Of a stretch of 50,818 nt of DNA, positions 41,915 through 50,718 are shown piece after piece. Position numbers and translations under genes: made by a program. The stretch is from positions 1 to 50,818 of the forward strand of contig JAJTYM010000027.1 in assembly GCA_021463345.1 (NCBI GenBank), read 5' to 3'. Positions within the stretch are counted from its first letter, which is position 1; every line of letters starts with the position of its first letter. Below the pieces are notes generated by a model. It saw only the letters and a program-made list of their open reading frames with translations, was not told the DNA's origin and ran no database searches. The stretch comes from Pseudobdellovibrionaceae bacterium. Lineage in GTDB: Bacteria > Bdellovibrionota > Bdellovibrionia > Bdellovibrionales > JAMPXM01.

Positions 41915-44059
41915 ATGAAGAAGATCGTGCTCCTTTCGGGGGACGCGAAATCCGTTCGAGAGATCCAGACGTGGCTCCAGGAGTTGCCGGAAGAGACGCT
42001 CGTGGAGACGATCGGGGATCCCGACGAGTTTCGGGAAAAGTATTGCACCGAAGGCGAGCCCGAAGAGGGAGCGTCCGCGCCGTCGTCCGAGGGACCCGGG
42101 GCCGCGGGGCTCGCGGCCGGCTCGGGAAAAGTCATCGACCTCGACGCCCTCGGCGAAAAATCCCAGCGGCACTTCGCCATCAGCCTTCTCATCCTCGATC
42201 TCGAATCGCTGTCGCGCGCGCCCCTCGAATGGATCGCGGAGACGCGGGAACTGCTCACGCGTTTCGAGTTTTCGAAGGAGGAATCCCCCACGCGCGTCAT
42301 CCTCATCGGCTACGGCGAGAGCGACTTCGACGCCGACAAATTCCGCCATGAGTCCGTCGACGATCTCTTGTTGAAACCCCTCGACAAATCCCTGTTCCTG
42401 CAAAAAGCCGAGCTCCACCTCATCGAAGGGCGGTCGGTGCGCGCGTCGTTCCTTTTCAAGCAGCGCACGGAAATGACGATTGAGATGGGCAAGGACAGCT
42501 GGGTGGAGTCGGTCTCGGAATTCGGCTTCGTGATCCGCAATCCCGCTCCGCTCGCGGTCGGCGTCTACGCGCGCGTTTACAGCCGCTTGTTCGGCGAGGG
42601 GGCGGCCGCGGGCCTCATCGGTCGCGTGCACCGCGCCGAGCGCCATCCGGCGGAACCGGGGATGTACCTTTGCCATCTGACGTTCCACGGGATCACGAGC
42701 GCGCAGCTCGGCCATGTTCGCAAGTTCATCCGCCCGGATAAATCGGGCCAGAGCAAGCCACCCGCGCTTCCGTCGTTCGGGGTCCCGCGGAAAACCGCCG
42801 TCGTCATCGACATGAACGCGGATTCGCGCGAGCTCATCGCGGATTGCCTGAGATCGAATTTTTCCAACGTCGTGGTCAAGAGTTTCCCCAGCTACAGCTC
42901 GTTCCTGAAATTCTGCGCTCGACGCATGCCCGGCGTCGGCGCGCCAGCGTCGCGCGGCCCCGACCACGATCCCGACCACGGCCCTGGCCGCGGTCCAAGT
43001 CACGGCTCCGGCGGCCCGGCGGCGGCCGAAGGCGGCGACCCGCCCGAAGACAAGCCGTCCGCGCGCCTGACCTTGGCGGGTGGTTCCGAAATCGCTTTCC
43101 TCATCGACGCCGCCACGCTGGAGTTGGTCGGGCTCGATCCCGACCCGAAAACCGGGGCCAAGCTCCTCGGCGTCGCGGCCGAGGAGCTTCTTGAGCGCGG
43201 CTCGGCGTGGCTCTCGCTCTTCGACGCCGCGGAGCACGAGGTGATCGGGGAGTTCGTGGCTTACGTCCGTTCGGGCCAGATGGGCCAGGTCGTCGCGTCC
43301 GCCGACGGCGGCGATGGCATCGGCCGCGTCCGGTTGCGCGTCCATGGGAAAATCGAGCGCGGCGGCGAATCCGACGGGGTGACGATCCTGCGGCTGACGC
43401 TGCGGGAGTTGTCGGAAGAGGAGTACGCCCAGACGCGCGGCCCGGGCGCCGATGGCGGGTTGGACGCCATCGATTCGATCTACATCGACGGCAGCCTGCT
43501 CGGCGACGTCCCGGGGCCGGCCCTGGACGGTTTGGCCGAGGTCCTGCGCAAGGCGCGCTTGATCGAAAGCCGCGAGTCGCTGACCGTGACCGTCCTCGGC
43601 GACGAGCGCTCCCGCCTGCGGCCCGGGGATTTCCGCCTGAAGAACGTGCAGGACTTCCTCTTCAAGCCCCTCGACCGCAAAATGGTGCTCGCCAAGGCTT
43701 CGCTGCTGGCCAAGGGATTGGTCGCGACGACCGATTCGGTCGACCTCGCGTACCGTAAAGCCGATCAGCCGGGCCGGATCGCCAAGGAGGTTCTCATGGA
43801 GGAGCTCTCCGAGTTCGGCCTGCAAGTCCGGCACGAAACCCCGCTCCGCGAACAGACCTTCCTCCGGTTTTTCAGCCCGGCTTTCCTGGAGCGGGGAGAG
43901 GGGATCCTCGGGCGTTGCCTGTACAGTTCCAAGGATCCCGACACCGGCCTTTACCATTGTTTTTTCAGCTTTTTCGGAGTGACCGACGCCCAGCTTAAAC
44001 ATATCCGCAACTGGATCCGCGGCGATTACGCCTCGAGGAAGGAAAAAGCGGGCGGGTAG
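41915..44059 (+). CDS. Duplicated receiver-like/PilZ-like regulator with internal PAS-like domain
   Basis: 714 residues from ATG 41915. Layout: a receiver-like domain (1-170; MKKIVLLSGDAKSV, SLLILDLESL, ESVDDLLLKPLDK), a PilZ-like beta domain (170-290; ending CHLTFHGITSAQLGHVRKFI), a second receiver-like start (AVVIDMNADSRELIADCL), a His/Pro/Gly linker, a PAS-like domain (about 390-510; GGSEIAFLIDAATLELVGLD), a third receiver-like remnant (SIYIDGSLLGD to VQDFLFKPLDR) and a second PilZ-like domain (ending CFFSFFGVTDAQLKHIRNWI). The two halves are clearly related. No histidine-kinase or output DNA-binding domain. RxxxR is not clear, so c-di-GMP binding is uncertain. Confidence 0.65.
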   Translation: MKKIVLLSGDAKSVREIQTWLQELPEETLVETIGDPDEFREKYCTEGEPEEGASAPSSEGPGAAGLAAGSGKVIDLDALGEKSQRHFAISLLILDLESLSRAPLEWIAETRELLTRFEFSKEESPTRVILIGYGESDFDADKFRHESVDDLLLKPLDKSLFLQKAELHLIEGRSVRASFLFKQRTEMTIEMGKDSWVESVSEFGFVIRNPAPLAVGVYARVYSRLFGEGAAAGLIGRVHRAERHPAEPGMYLCHLTFHGITSAQLGHVRKFIRPDKSGQSKPPALPSFGVPRKTAVVIDMNADSRELIADCLRSNFSNVVVKSFPSYSSFLKFCARRMPGVGAPASRGPDHDPDHGPGRGPSHGSGGPAAAEGGDPPEDKPSARLTLAGGSEIAFLIDAATLELVGLDPDPKTGAKLLGVAAEELLERGSAWLSLFDAAEHEVIGEFVAYVRSGQMGQVVASADGGDGIGRVRLRVHGKIERGGESDGVTILRLTLRELSEEEYAQTRGPGADGGLDAIDSIYIDGSLLGDVPGPALDGLAEVLRKARLIESRESLTVTVLGDERSRLRPGDFRLKNVQDFLFKPLDRKMVLAKASLLAKGLVATTDSVDLAYRKADQPGRIAKEVLMEELSEFGLQVRHETPLREQTFLRFFSPAFLERGEGILGRCLYSSKDPDTGLYHCFFSFFGVTDAQLKHIRNWIRGDYASRKEKAGG

Positions 44060-44148
44060 CCCTTACCAGGACGCCGCGCCCGGCTTGTCATTTGAGCCAT
44101 GGCCTGAGATAACCCTTCGCTCGACCGCGCGTATTGAAACGAAAATCG

Positions 44149-44589
44149 ATGAAACCTAGGTTTAAAACCATGTCCGTCGCAAACCCGGCCCTGCACGCCT
44201 TTCGCCGCTGGAATTGGGACAAGATCGGGATCGGCCTGAGCTCGCTCTGCATGATCCATTGCCTGGCGACGCCGTTGCTTTTCCTGCTTTTGCCGGCCGT
44301 CGGCGCCGCTTACCTGGACGGCTCCGAGGGGTTCCACTGGGTCATGGCGTCGATCGTGTTGCCGGTGGCCCTCCTGGCGTTCCTTCGCGGTTACTCGCAC
44401 CACCGCCGCGCTCGCGTCCTGGCTCTCGGTTTCGCCGGCGTCGCGCTGCTCTACGCGGCGCTCGCCTTGCACGAGACGATTCAAAGTTCCGTGCCGCACA
44501 CGCTCATGACGATCGCCGGGAGCGCGCTGCTCTTGACGGGTCATGCGTTGAACTGGCGTTATTGCAAGCGATGCGATCACGCCCACTGA
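44149..44589 (+). CDS. MerC-domain membrane protein
   Basis: 146 residues from ATG 44149 (TTG 44134 and ATG 44170 are alternatives; none has a strong ribosome site). The first helix IGIGLSSLCMIHCLATPLLF has the MerC hallmark CxxHC. Three more helices follow (HWVMASIVLPVALLAFL; LALGFAGVALLYAALAL; LMTIAGSALLLTGHALNW) and a terminal YCKRCDHAH metal-like motif. MerC proteins import mercuric ion, and many chromosomal relatives occur outside mer operons with unclear metal roles. No merR or merA here. The 3' end overlaps the repair gene by 19 bp. Confidence 0.82.
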   Translation: MKPRFKTMSVANPALHAFRRWNWDKIGIGLSSLCMIHCLATPLLFLLLPAVGAAYLDGSEGFHWVMASIVLPVALLAFLRGYSHHRRARVLALGFAGVALLYAALALHETIQSSVPHTLMTIAGSALLLTGHALNWRYCKRCDHAH

Positions 44590-45773
44590 CCCCCGTCACC
44601 GGTTTGCGTTCGACCTTGATCCGCGCGCGTTCACGCGCCTTCGGCGACGTTTACCTGGGGCTTGCATGGAGCGAGGCGGGACTCGTCGGCTTGACGTTTC
44701 CGGAAGTGTCCAAGGCGAGCGTGGCGGCGCATTTGCGGAAAACCTGGCCCACGGCCCGCATCATCGATTTGCCGGCCGCTCCCGCGAAGGTTCGGTCCGC
44801 CGCCGCGAAGCTCGGACGTTATCTCGCGGGCGAGACCGTTTCCCTCGATGCGATCGCCCTTGATTTGTCCGGCGCGCCCGGTTTTCATCGCCGGGTGTAC
44901 GAAGCGGCGCGAGCCATCCCGCGCGGTCGGACACGGTCGTACGGCGAGTTGGCGAGCCTGCTCGGGACGCCCGGCGCGGCCCGCGCGATCGGGCAAGCGA
45001 TGGCGCGGAACCCGATCCCGATCATCGTTCCCTGCCATCGCGTCCTGGCGTCCGGAGCGAGGATCGGCGGCTTCTCCGCTCCGGGAGGGCTGGAATCGAA
45101 GCAGGCGCTTTTGCGGATGGAGGGCTACCGCGAGCCCGGTCCGCTTTCGTTCCCGCGCGGAGTGGATGCCGTCGCCGAGGTTTCCGCGCGTTGCCCGAAA
45201 CTCGCGGCCGTGATCCACGAGGTCGGCCCGTTCCGCCCGGAACGCGCGCTCGAGGGATCTCCCTATGAGGGCCTTTTCCGTTCGATTCTTTACCAACAGC
45301 TCAACGGCCGCGCGGCCGCGACGATTTTCGGGCGGGTGAAGGACCGGTTCGGCGGGGAGATCCCGACTCCGCGGCGGGTTCTGGCCGCCGAGGAGGGGAC
45401 GTTCCGCGCCACCGGGGTTTCCAGGAACAAATGGTTGTCGATCCGCGATCTCGCGCAAAAAACGGTCGATGGGGCCGTGCCCGATTTGCGGAGCCTGCGC
45501 CGCATGAGCGACGAAGAGATCATCGCGCGTCTCACGCCGATCCGAGGGGTCGGGCGGTGGACGGTGGAGATGCTGCTGATTTTCCGTTTGAAGAGGCCCG
45601 ACGTCTGGCCGGTCGACGATTACGCGGTCCGCGCCGCGCTGGGGCGGTTGTACGGGATGAAAGAAACGCCCAAGGTCGGTGACGTTCGTGGGCTCGGTGA
45701 CAAATGGCGCCCGTTCCGCAGCGTCGCGAGCTGGTATCTATGGCGGAGTTTGGAGCTCGACGCGCGCGCTTGA
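44571..45773 (+). CDS. Fusion of O6-methylguanine-DNA methyltransferase (Ogt) and AlkA-type glycosylase
   Basis: 400 residues from ATG 44571. N-terminal half: Ogt, with FHRRVYEAARAIPRGRTRSY, the recognition-helix region and alkyl-acceptor C155 in IIVPCHRVLAS, ending in SKQALLRMEGY. C-terminal half (about 200-400): HhH-GPD DNA glycosylase, with YQQLNGRAAATIFGRV, the hairpin IRGVGRWTVEMLL (325-337) and catalytic Asp (349/350) in WPVDDYAVRAALG. One polypeptide could both reverse O6-alkylguanine directly and excise N3-alkyladenine. No AraC domain, unlike Ada. No frameshift is needed; the linker is about 15 residues. Confidence 0.88.
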   Translation: MRSRPLTPVTGLRSTLIRARSRAFGDVYLGLAWSEAGLVGLTFPEVSKASVAAHLRKTWPTARIIDLPAAPAKVRSAAAKLGRYLAGETVSLDAIALDLSGAPGFHRRVYEAARAIPRGRTRSYGELASLLGTPGAARAIGQAMARNPIPIIVPCHRVLASGARIGGFSAPGGLESKQALLRMEGYREPGPLSFPRGVDAVAEVSARCPKLAAVIHEVGPFRPERALEGSPYEGLFRSILYQQLNGRAAATIFGRVKDRFGGEIPTPRRVLAAEEGTFRATGVSRNKWLSIRDLAQKTVDGAVPDLRSLRRMSDEEIIARLTPIRGVGRWTVEMLLIFRLKRPDVWPVDDYAVRAALGRLYGMKETPKVGDVRGLGDKWRPFRSVASWYLWRSLELDARA

Positions 45774-45894
45774 TGGATGGCGCCGAATCTCTTTGCATCT
45801 CCCGGATGATTTAGTTAAGTCCTTGAAAGCAATCGTGGATCGGGCGACCGATGACGTCGGCCCATGTCTGTTGACGCTTCTCCGGGAGGGACCC

Positions 45895-47337
45895 GTGATC
45901 GCAGCGAAGTTCGTTTCTTCGATCCTGATCAAGTCGACCGCCGTCAAGCTCGCGGTCAGCCTCGCGCTCTTCGCCTCGGTCGCGGGCGCGAAGACGGGGG
46001 ATCTGCCTTTCGAGGATTATCTCCGCAAGCAGGAGGACGTTTCGGTCCGTAAACTGCTCGCCAACATCTCTCCGCGCGACGGAGCCGCGGGCGCGGTGAT
46101 CGCGTCGCCCTCCCGTCAGGATCCCGATTATTATTTCCACTGGGTGCGTGACGCGGGTCTGGTGATGGACCCGGTCGTGACCATGTACAGCCAGGCGCGC
46201 GGCGCCGACAAGCAACGGCTTGGGAAGATCCTGTCGGACTACGCGGGTTTCTCCCGGCAGTTGCAGCAGACGCCGACCCTCACCGGGCTCGGTGAGCCGA
46301 AATTCCATGTGGACGGCCGCGCGTTCAACGGGCCCTGGGGTCGCCCGCAAAACGATGGCCCCGCCTTGCGGGCGCTTTCGTTGACCCGTTGGGCGAAACA
46401 GCTCCTGCGCGAGAACCAGCGCCCTTACGTGACGAGCAAGCTGTACAAAGCCGAGATCCCGGCCAAGACCGTGATCAAGGCCGATCTCGAGTACGTCGCG
46501 CACCATTGGCGCGAGCGCGGGTTCGATCTGTGGGAGGAAGTCAGCGGGCGCCACTTCTACACGCGCGCGATGCAGAGGGCGGCGCTGGAAGAAGGTTCGG
46601 ACCTGGCGCGCGCGCTCGGCGACGGCGCGGCTGCGGGTTTTTACCTGGCTCAGGCGCGCGAGATCCGCCGCGCGATGGACGATCATTGGGACGCGCGCCG
46701 CGGCCGCATCGTGCAGACGCTCGATCGCGACGGCGGCGCGGAGTACAAAGAGAGCGGGCTCGATGTGGCGACCGTTCTCGCTGCGATCCACGGCGGCTGG
46801 GAAGACGGCCCGTTTTCGGCGCTCGACGAGCGCGTGCTCGCGACCGCGGGCCAGCTCGAGGCGGCGTTTCACCGGGAGTACCCCATCAACCGCCGCGGTC
46901 TGCCGGCGACGGCGATCGGCCGCTATCCCGAGGACCGTTACTACGGCGGCAACCCTTGGGTGTTGACGATCGCGGCCTACGCCGAGCTCAATTACCGCCT
47001 GGCGACGACGCTGGCGAAACGGCCCCCGGCCGCGCTCTCGCCCCGCCAGGTCGATTACTTGCGTTCGGCGATCGGGTCGCGGCCGGAGCTCGCTGGCGTC
47101 TTCCCGAAGTCGGGTCGCATGCAGCTCGCACGCGGTTCCGCGGCGCACGGGGCGATTGTGAAAGGCCTCAAAGAGCGCGGCGACGAGTTCCTCCGCCGAA
47201 TCCGGGTCCATAGCCACCCCGACGGCTCGCTCGACGAGCAGATCCGCCGCGACAACGGCTATATGACCTCGGCCCGCGACCTGACATGGAGTTACGCGAG
47301 CTTCCTGACGGCGGTCTGGAGCCGCCCGAGCCCCTGA
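45895..47337 (+). CDS. Secreted glucoamylase, glycoside hydrolase family 15
   Basis: 480 residues from GTG 45895 with GGGAGGG 6 nt upstream; a longer in-frame start would overlap the repair gene and lacks a ribosome site. A signal peptide (STAVKLAVSLALFASVAGA) is followed by the (alpha/alpha)6 barrel: YYFHWVRDAGLVMD, GRPQNDGPALRALSL, FDLWEEVSGRHFYTRAMQ (general acid in EE), YKESGLDVATVLAAI, YYGGNPWVLTIAAYAEL, and SLDEQIRRDNGYMTSARDL with the general base Glu. Releases glucose from starch or glycogen-type glucans outside the cytoplasm. No starch-binding module. Confidence 0.92.
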   Translation: MIAAKFVSSILIKSTAVKLAVSLALFASVAGAKTGDLPFEDYLRKQEDVSVRKLLANISPRDGAAGAVIASPSRQDPDYYFHWVRDAGLVMDPVVTMYSQARGADKQRLGKILSDYAGFSRQLQQTPTLTGLGEPKFHVDGRAFNGPWGRPQNDGPALRALSLTRWAKQLLRENQRPYVTSKLYKAEIPAKTVIKADLEYVAHHWRERGFDLWEEVSGRHFYTRAMQRAALEEGSDLARALGDGAAAGFYLAQAREIRRAMDDHWDARRGRIVQTLDRDGGAEYKESGLDVATVLAAIHGGWEDGPFSALDERVLATAGQLEAAFHREYPINRRGLPATAIGRYPEDRYYGGNPWVLTIAAYAELNYRLATTLAKRPPAALSPRQVDYLRSAIGSRPELAGVFPKSGRMQLARGSAAHGAIVKGLKERGDEFLRRIRVHSHPDGSLDEQIRRDNGYMTSARDLTWSYASFLTAVWSRPSP

Positions 47338-47552
47338 CGCGCGGTTTTTTGAGACCGGGCGCTCTTGCCCCGGTGATCAATGGCCGGCATGGGTTTTCAG
47401 GCCGGTTGGGTCGATCCGGGGGCCTCGTGGTCATTACGCTCGGGTGAGCGATGCGTTTCGGCATTATTCTGGGCGCTCAGAATCTCCGGCTTTGGCGGGG
47501 CTAGGGGGGAGCGATTTGAAATCGCGCCAGGAGATAAATTTATTTTATTGTA

Positions 47553-48929
47553 TCAAGGCGGGGTCGGTATGGTCGACAACCGCCGCATGACAAGCTCGAC
47601 GGTGGCCTTTGACACCAGGGAGGGGAGATACTCGATCGTGAGGGTTTCCCGACCCCTCTGGCCGGTCAGGATCAGGCCGATGCAGGGTGAGCGCATCAAA
47701 GTTCCTCGCGCGGAAATCCGGAGATCCCGCCAATCTTTTGGAACAGGAAAGGCTCTCGGGATCGGCGCATGGACCGCCAGCATCGTGCAGGTGATGGGGC
47801 TTTCCGCTTGATCAAAGGGCCTGAGTTTCTTCTCCAGCTTCCGGCTGGGAGTCAGGTAAGACAGCGGTAATGTGCCGAAAAGAAACCGGGCATTCTCCAA
47901 GAAGATGTCCCCTTTGGATTTTTGTTCCACTCGACGTTTGATCTCGTCGCGCGGAAGGTTCCGGCCGAAAAAGAGGGTCTGGCTGACCACGGCGTTTTGA
48001 AAAGTCGAATGGGCCTTCATGACCCAACGAAGACCCGCCGGCGCGTAGATGATGAACGGATCTTCGCGGTTCCCTTTTTCCGCCAGGACCCGGTCCACGA
48101 CTTCCGCGGCCTTCACGAGAAACTGGCTTCGCAGGTCCTGATACGGCTCCCCGGAAACATCCAAGGTCACGGAAGAGACCAGCCGATCCTCCCCCTGATC
48201 CGGAAAATCATTCAAGGTCCCCAGCTTCGGCATTTTTCTGGGCGGCTTCAGGCTGAAGTTCCGCCACAGAAGAGCCAGTGATTTCTTCCAACCCATTTGA
48301 TGGCGGACGAACCGGTAACGGAAGGCTTTGACGTCCACTTCCCCCTGGACGTCCGATCCGTTGTAGATCTTGCTCCAGATCTCGAAGGCGTAGGCCTGCC
48401 CGGCCCCGTCAAACAAAGAATGATGGCAATTGAAAATCAATCGCGCCCGGTCCCCTTCCTGCTGCAAAAGGAACCGGACCGCCGGTTCAAAAGCGAGATC
48501 GAAATGCCGTCCGCAAAAACGGTCTATCGCCTCTTGGGAAATTCGATCCTCGAAGTGAAAGATCTCCCGGGACGAGAACCAGGCCCTTCGGTAAACAAAC
48601 CTTTGATCCCAGAAAAGCCGGCGCTCAATCACCGACCGGACGGGCGGGAAGACGGAAATCCAGCGTTCCGTGGTTTCGAGCAATTTTTCCCGGGAAACCG
48701 GATGGGTGAACTCGAAAACAAACTGACTGTTGTAGGCGACCCGCTCATGCTCATTGGCCAGCATGAATCTTTCAAGGCCGTTCAGACGGTACTTCCTCTT
48801 TTCCCCGGCTGGCACGTCCTGGCGATCCATCAATTCGTTCATGAGCCGGGACAAGTCCTCCGAGGTCGAAAAATCCACGCCGAACCGAAAGGGCGGGTAA
48901 ACCTTGATGCGGACTTTGGCGGGGATCAC
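47553..48929 (-). CDS. HHxxxDG acyltransferase, condensation/WS-DGAT-like
   Basis: 458 residues from GTG 48929, overlapping the upstream gene by GTGA. The active-site motif H169-H170-SLF-D174-G175 lies in LIFNCHHSLFDGAGQA, as in NRPS condensation domains, wax-ester synthases and alcohol acetyltransferases. The N-terminal RLNGLERFMLANEHERVAYN fits the opening strand-helix of this fold. There are no carrier or adenylation domains, so it is stand-alone. Paired with a PlsC protein it probably esterifies a lipid alcohol. It could finish the product of the oxygenase locus 6 kb away; that link is inference. Confidence 0.78.
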   Translation of the reverse strand: MIPAKVRIKVYPPFRFGVDFSTSEDLSRLMNELMDRQDVPAGEKRKYRLNGLERFMLANEHERVAYNSQFVFEFTHPVSREKLLETTERWISVFPPVRSVIERRLFWDQRFVYRRAWFSSREIFHFEDRISQEAIDRFCGRHFDLAFEPAVRFLLQQEGDRARLIFNCHHSLFDGAGQAYAFEIWSKIYNGSDVQGEVDVKAFRYRFVRHQMGWKKSLALLWRNFSLKPPRKMPKLGTLNDFPDQGEDRLVSSVTLDVSGEPYQDLRSQFLVKAAEVVDRVLAEKGNREDPFIIYAPAGLRWVMKAHSTFQNAVVSQTLFFGRNLPRDEIKRRVEQKSKGDIFLENARFLFGTLPLSYLTPSRKLEKKLRPFDQAESPITCTMLAVHAPIPRAFPVPKDWRDLRISARGTLMRSPCIGLILTGQRGRETLTIEYLPSLVSKATVELVMRRLSTIPTPP

Positions 48930-49615
48930 CGGCACCAAGGGGGAAAACAAAACACGAGGTACCCGGCCAACAACCCGCTCCACAGAGGAGCTCCCAGGCC
49001 CATCACCCCCATGCCGACGGCCAACGACAACAGGGCTTGCGCGAGGCTTAAGGGGAAATGACTGACGCCGAAAGCCCATGGGAGGACCAGGATCTTCGCC
49101 AAAAGCCGGGAGGAAAAAAGGATCGGATTGATCCCGTGGGTGCCTGTGAACTTCACCGGAACCACCGGCGCCTGATGAGTCACGGCGAGCGCCGCCCATC
49201 CCTTCGCCCATTCGAAAGAATTGACGTGAGATTGGGATAGGGGACGCAGCGCCTGCCGATTCCCTCCGGGGAAAATCAACAGCGAGGCGTTTTCGCGGAG
49301 GACCTGGGCCGCGGCCTCTCTTGAAGCCGTCACCGCTCCGATTTTACGGAAATAACGCGAGACCAGGGGGATTTTAAACAGGGCCTTGTGATTCAGGCCG
49401 AAAACGGTGAGCCCCTTTTGAAAACAAAGGAAAAGAAGCGAATGACTTTCGACCAGCGCCCCGGAATTGTGGTTGGCGATGATCAGGGCCGGACCTGGTC
49501 TCAGATGATGTTCCCCGGAAACCTCGATCCGGAACACGGTCTTTAAAACCGGCCAGAGCCATCTCTCAAGAGAGGCGATCCATTTCAGTGATCGGGCGGC
49601 GGTTTCTTTTTCCAT
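48926..49615 (-). CDS. PlsC-type lysophospholipid/glycerolipid acyltransferase
   Basis: 229 residues from ATG 49615, overlapping the Fic stop (TAATG). The catalytic block IIANHNSGALVESHS has N48-H49, but the usual HxxxxD Asp is replaced by Leu with E56 two residues later, as in TMEM68/DGAT2-like members. FPGGNRQALRP (115-125) is the second motif; VVPVKFTGTHG the third. C-terminal hydrophobic helix pair (PLSLAQALLSLAVGMGVMGL, LWSGLLAGYLVFCF) anchors it. Substrates unknown. Confidence 0.85.
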   Translation of the reverse strand: MEKETAARSLKWIASLERWLWPVLKTVFRIEVSGEHHLRPGPALIIANHNSGALVESHSLLFLCFQKGLTVFGLNHKALFKIPLVSRYFRKIGAVTASREAAAQVLRENASLLIFPGGNRQALRPLSQSHVNSFEWAKGWAALAVTHQAPVVPVKFTGTHGINPILFSSRLLAKILVLPWAFGVSHFPLSLAQALLSLAVGMGVMGLGAPLWSGLLAGYLVFCFPPWCR

Positions 49616-50514
49616 TAGCGCGGCGCCGTTAGGTTTTTGTAAGACTCAACAAGGGTGTTATGAATTTCCACCGGCGTCTTATGCATGACGCTTCCTGTTC
49701 TCCACGACTTGTGGGGAATCGCGGGAAACCCTGATTTCAATAACATATAATCAAGCAATACGCGGCTTGTGCGCCCGTTTCCGTCGATGAACGGATGGAT
49801 CACAATGAACTCCTGCAAAGCCGTCGCGATTTTCAGTAGCGGCGTTTGCGTATTCATCGCATTCACTTCGTCTATCCATCGTTCGATACGAGGTGGAACG
49901 TGTTGCGCGGGAATGTAAGAGAACTGTTTTCCATGACTCACTTCGGCCTGCTTCAGATTCACGAGAAAGCGGCCTTCCCCTTGGTACGTCATACCCCGGT
50001 TTTTATCGTATCCACGAATCACTCCGGTCCCCAGCAGATTTCCTGAGGCCAAGTAGTTGATGTTTTCAATCGTCGCGGCATCGAGAGGCGTCCCTTTTTT
50101 TAAATTCGTTAACATGACCTCATTCGCGGAGATCAGTCCCGGGTCGACATCGGGTTTTTTCGCTGTTTCTTCTCGAATAAGCGGGTTCAAAGTGCCTGAT
50201 GCCTTTTGTTGAGCGCGAGCCAGTGCAAGGGCGGACGTCGAAAAAATTAAAAAGGACGGGGCCGTGCGCGCGGGTTCCGCAAGGGGGTGTAAATTGGTTT
50301 GTGGAAAGGGTGTCTCCTGGATACGCACTTCCTTGATTTCCATTTGCGTTGGCGTGATCTGAGTGGCTTTGAAGTAGCGCGCTCCGAGCAGAGCAGTTGT
50401 TTCAAAATAGCGAGTGGCTAGAGATGAGCCGGGCTCATTCTCAATCGTGCTCACAGCTTTGATGTTCAATATCAGAGGCTCCTTAGAAGGGCGGTAGTCA
50501 ACCAGCGTGCGCAC
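49615..50514 (-). CDS. Fic-domain AMP-transferase-like protein, 5' end unresolved
   Basis: The Fic core motif HPFIDGNGRTSR is intact (HPFx[D/E]GNGRxxR), so AMPylation or a related transfer of a nucleotide monophosphate to a protein is likely. The preceding LLKIATALQEFIVI and LLSGNLLGTG-like NYLASGNLLGTG regions fit Fic_N/Fic. No inhibitory (S/T)xxxE(G/N) helix is evident. GTG 50514 gives 299 residues, but the frame stays open upstream to a TAA at 50719-50721, encoding signal-peptide-like LFIGAPSSSAAANCSS without a usual start codon, so the true N-terminus may be cut. GC content is visibly lower than in neighbours, suggesting transfer. The 50515-50818 region holds no other gene I can support. 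Confidence 0.8.
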   Translation of the reverse strand: MRTLVDYRPSKEPLILNIKAVSTIENEPGSSLATRYFETTALLGARYFKATQITPTQMEIKEVRIQETPFPQTNLHPLAEPARTAPSFLIFSTSALALARAQQKASGTLNPLIREETAKKPDVDPGLISANEVMLTNLKKGTPLDAATIENINYLASGNLLGTGVIRGYDKNRGMTYQGEGRFLVNLKQAEVSHGKQFSYIPAQHVPPRIERWIDEVNAMNTQTPLLKIATALQEFIVIHPFIDGNGRTSRVLLDYMLLKSGFPAIPHKSWRTGSVMHKTPVEIHNTLVESYKNLTAPR

Positions 50515-50718
50515 GTTGGTCAGTTTTCCTGGGATCAGAGCGGGTGTGTAAAGAGGTGGAATAAGGCTTAAGTAGTTTCCCGTATGGACGGTGGGGGCTT
50601 CGATAGTGGGAGCGGGAACTAAACGGCGAATCTCCGGCGCCGAGGGAGTGAAAAGCGATGAGCAGTTAGCCGCGGCGCTCGATGAAGGCGCGCCAATAAA
50701 GAGTGGAATGGCCCCCGG

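Noticed and set aside
47354-47374. ACCGGG/CCCGGT hairpin after the glucoamylase as a terminator
   Set aside because: Only 6 bp of stem, a long loop and no T-tract; chance is likely in GC-rich DNA.
47380-47811. 143-codon plus-strand frame near 47.5 kb
   Set aside because: It covers the end of the well-supported minus-strand HHxxxDG gene and has no recognisable content.
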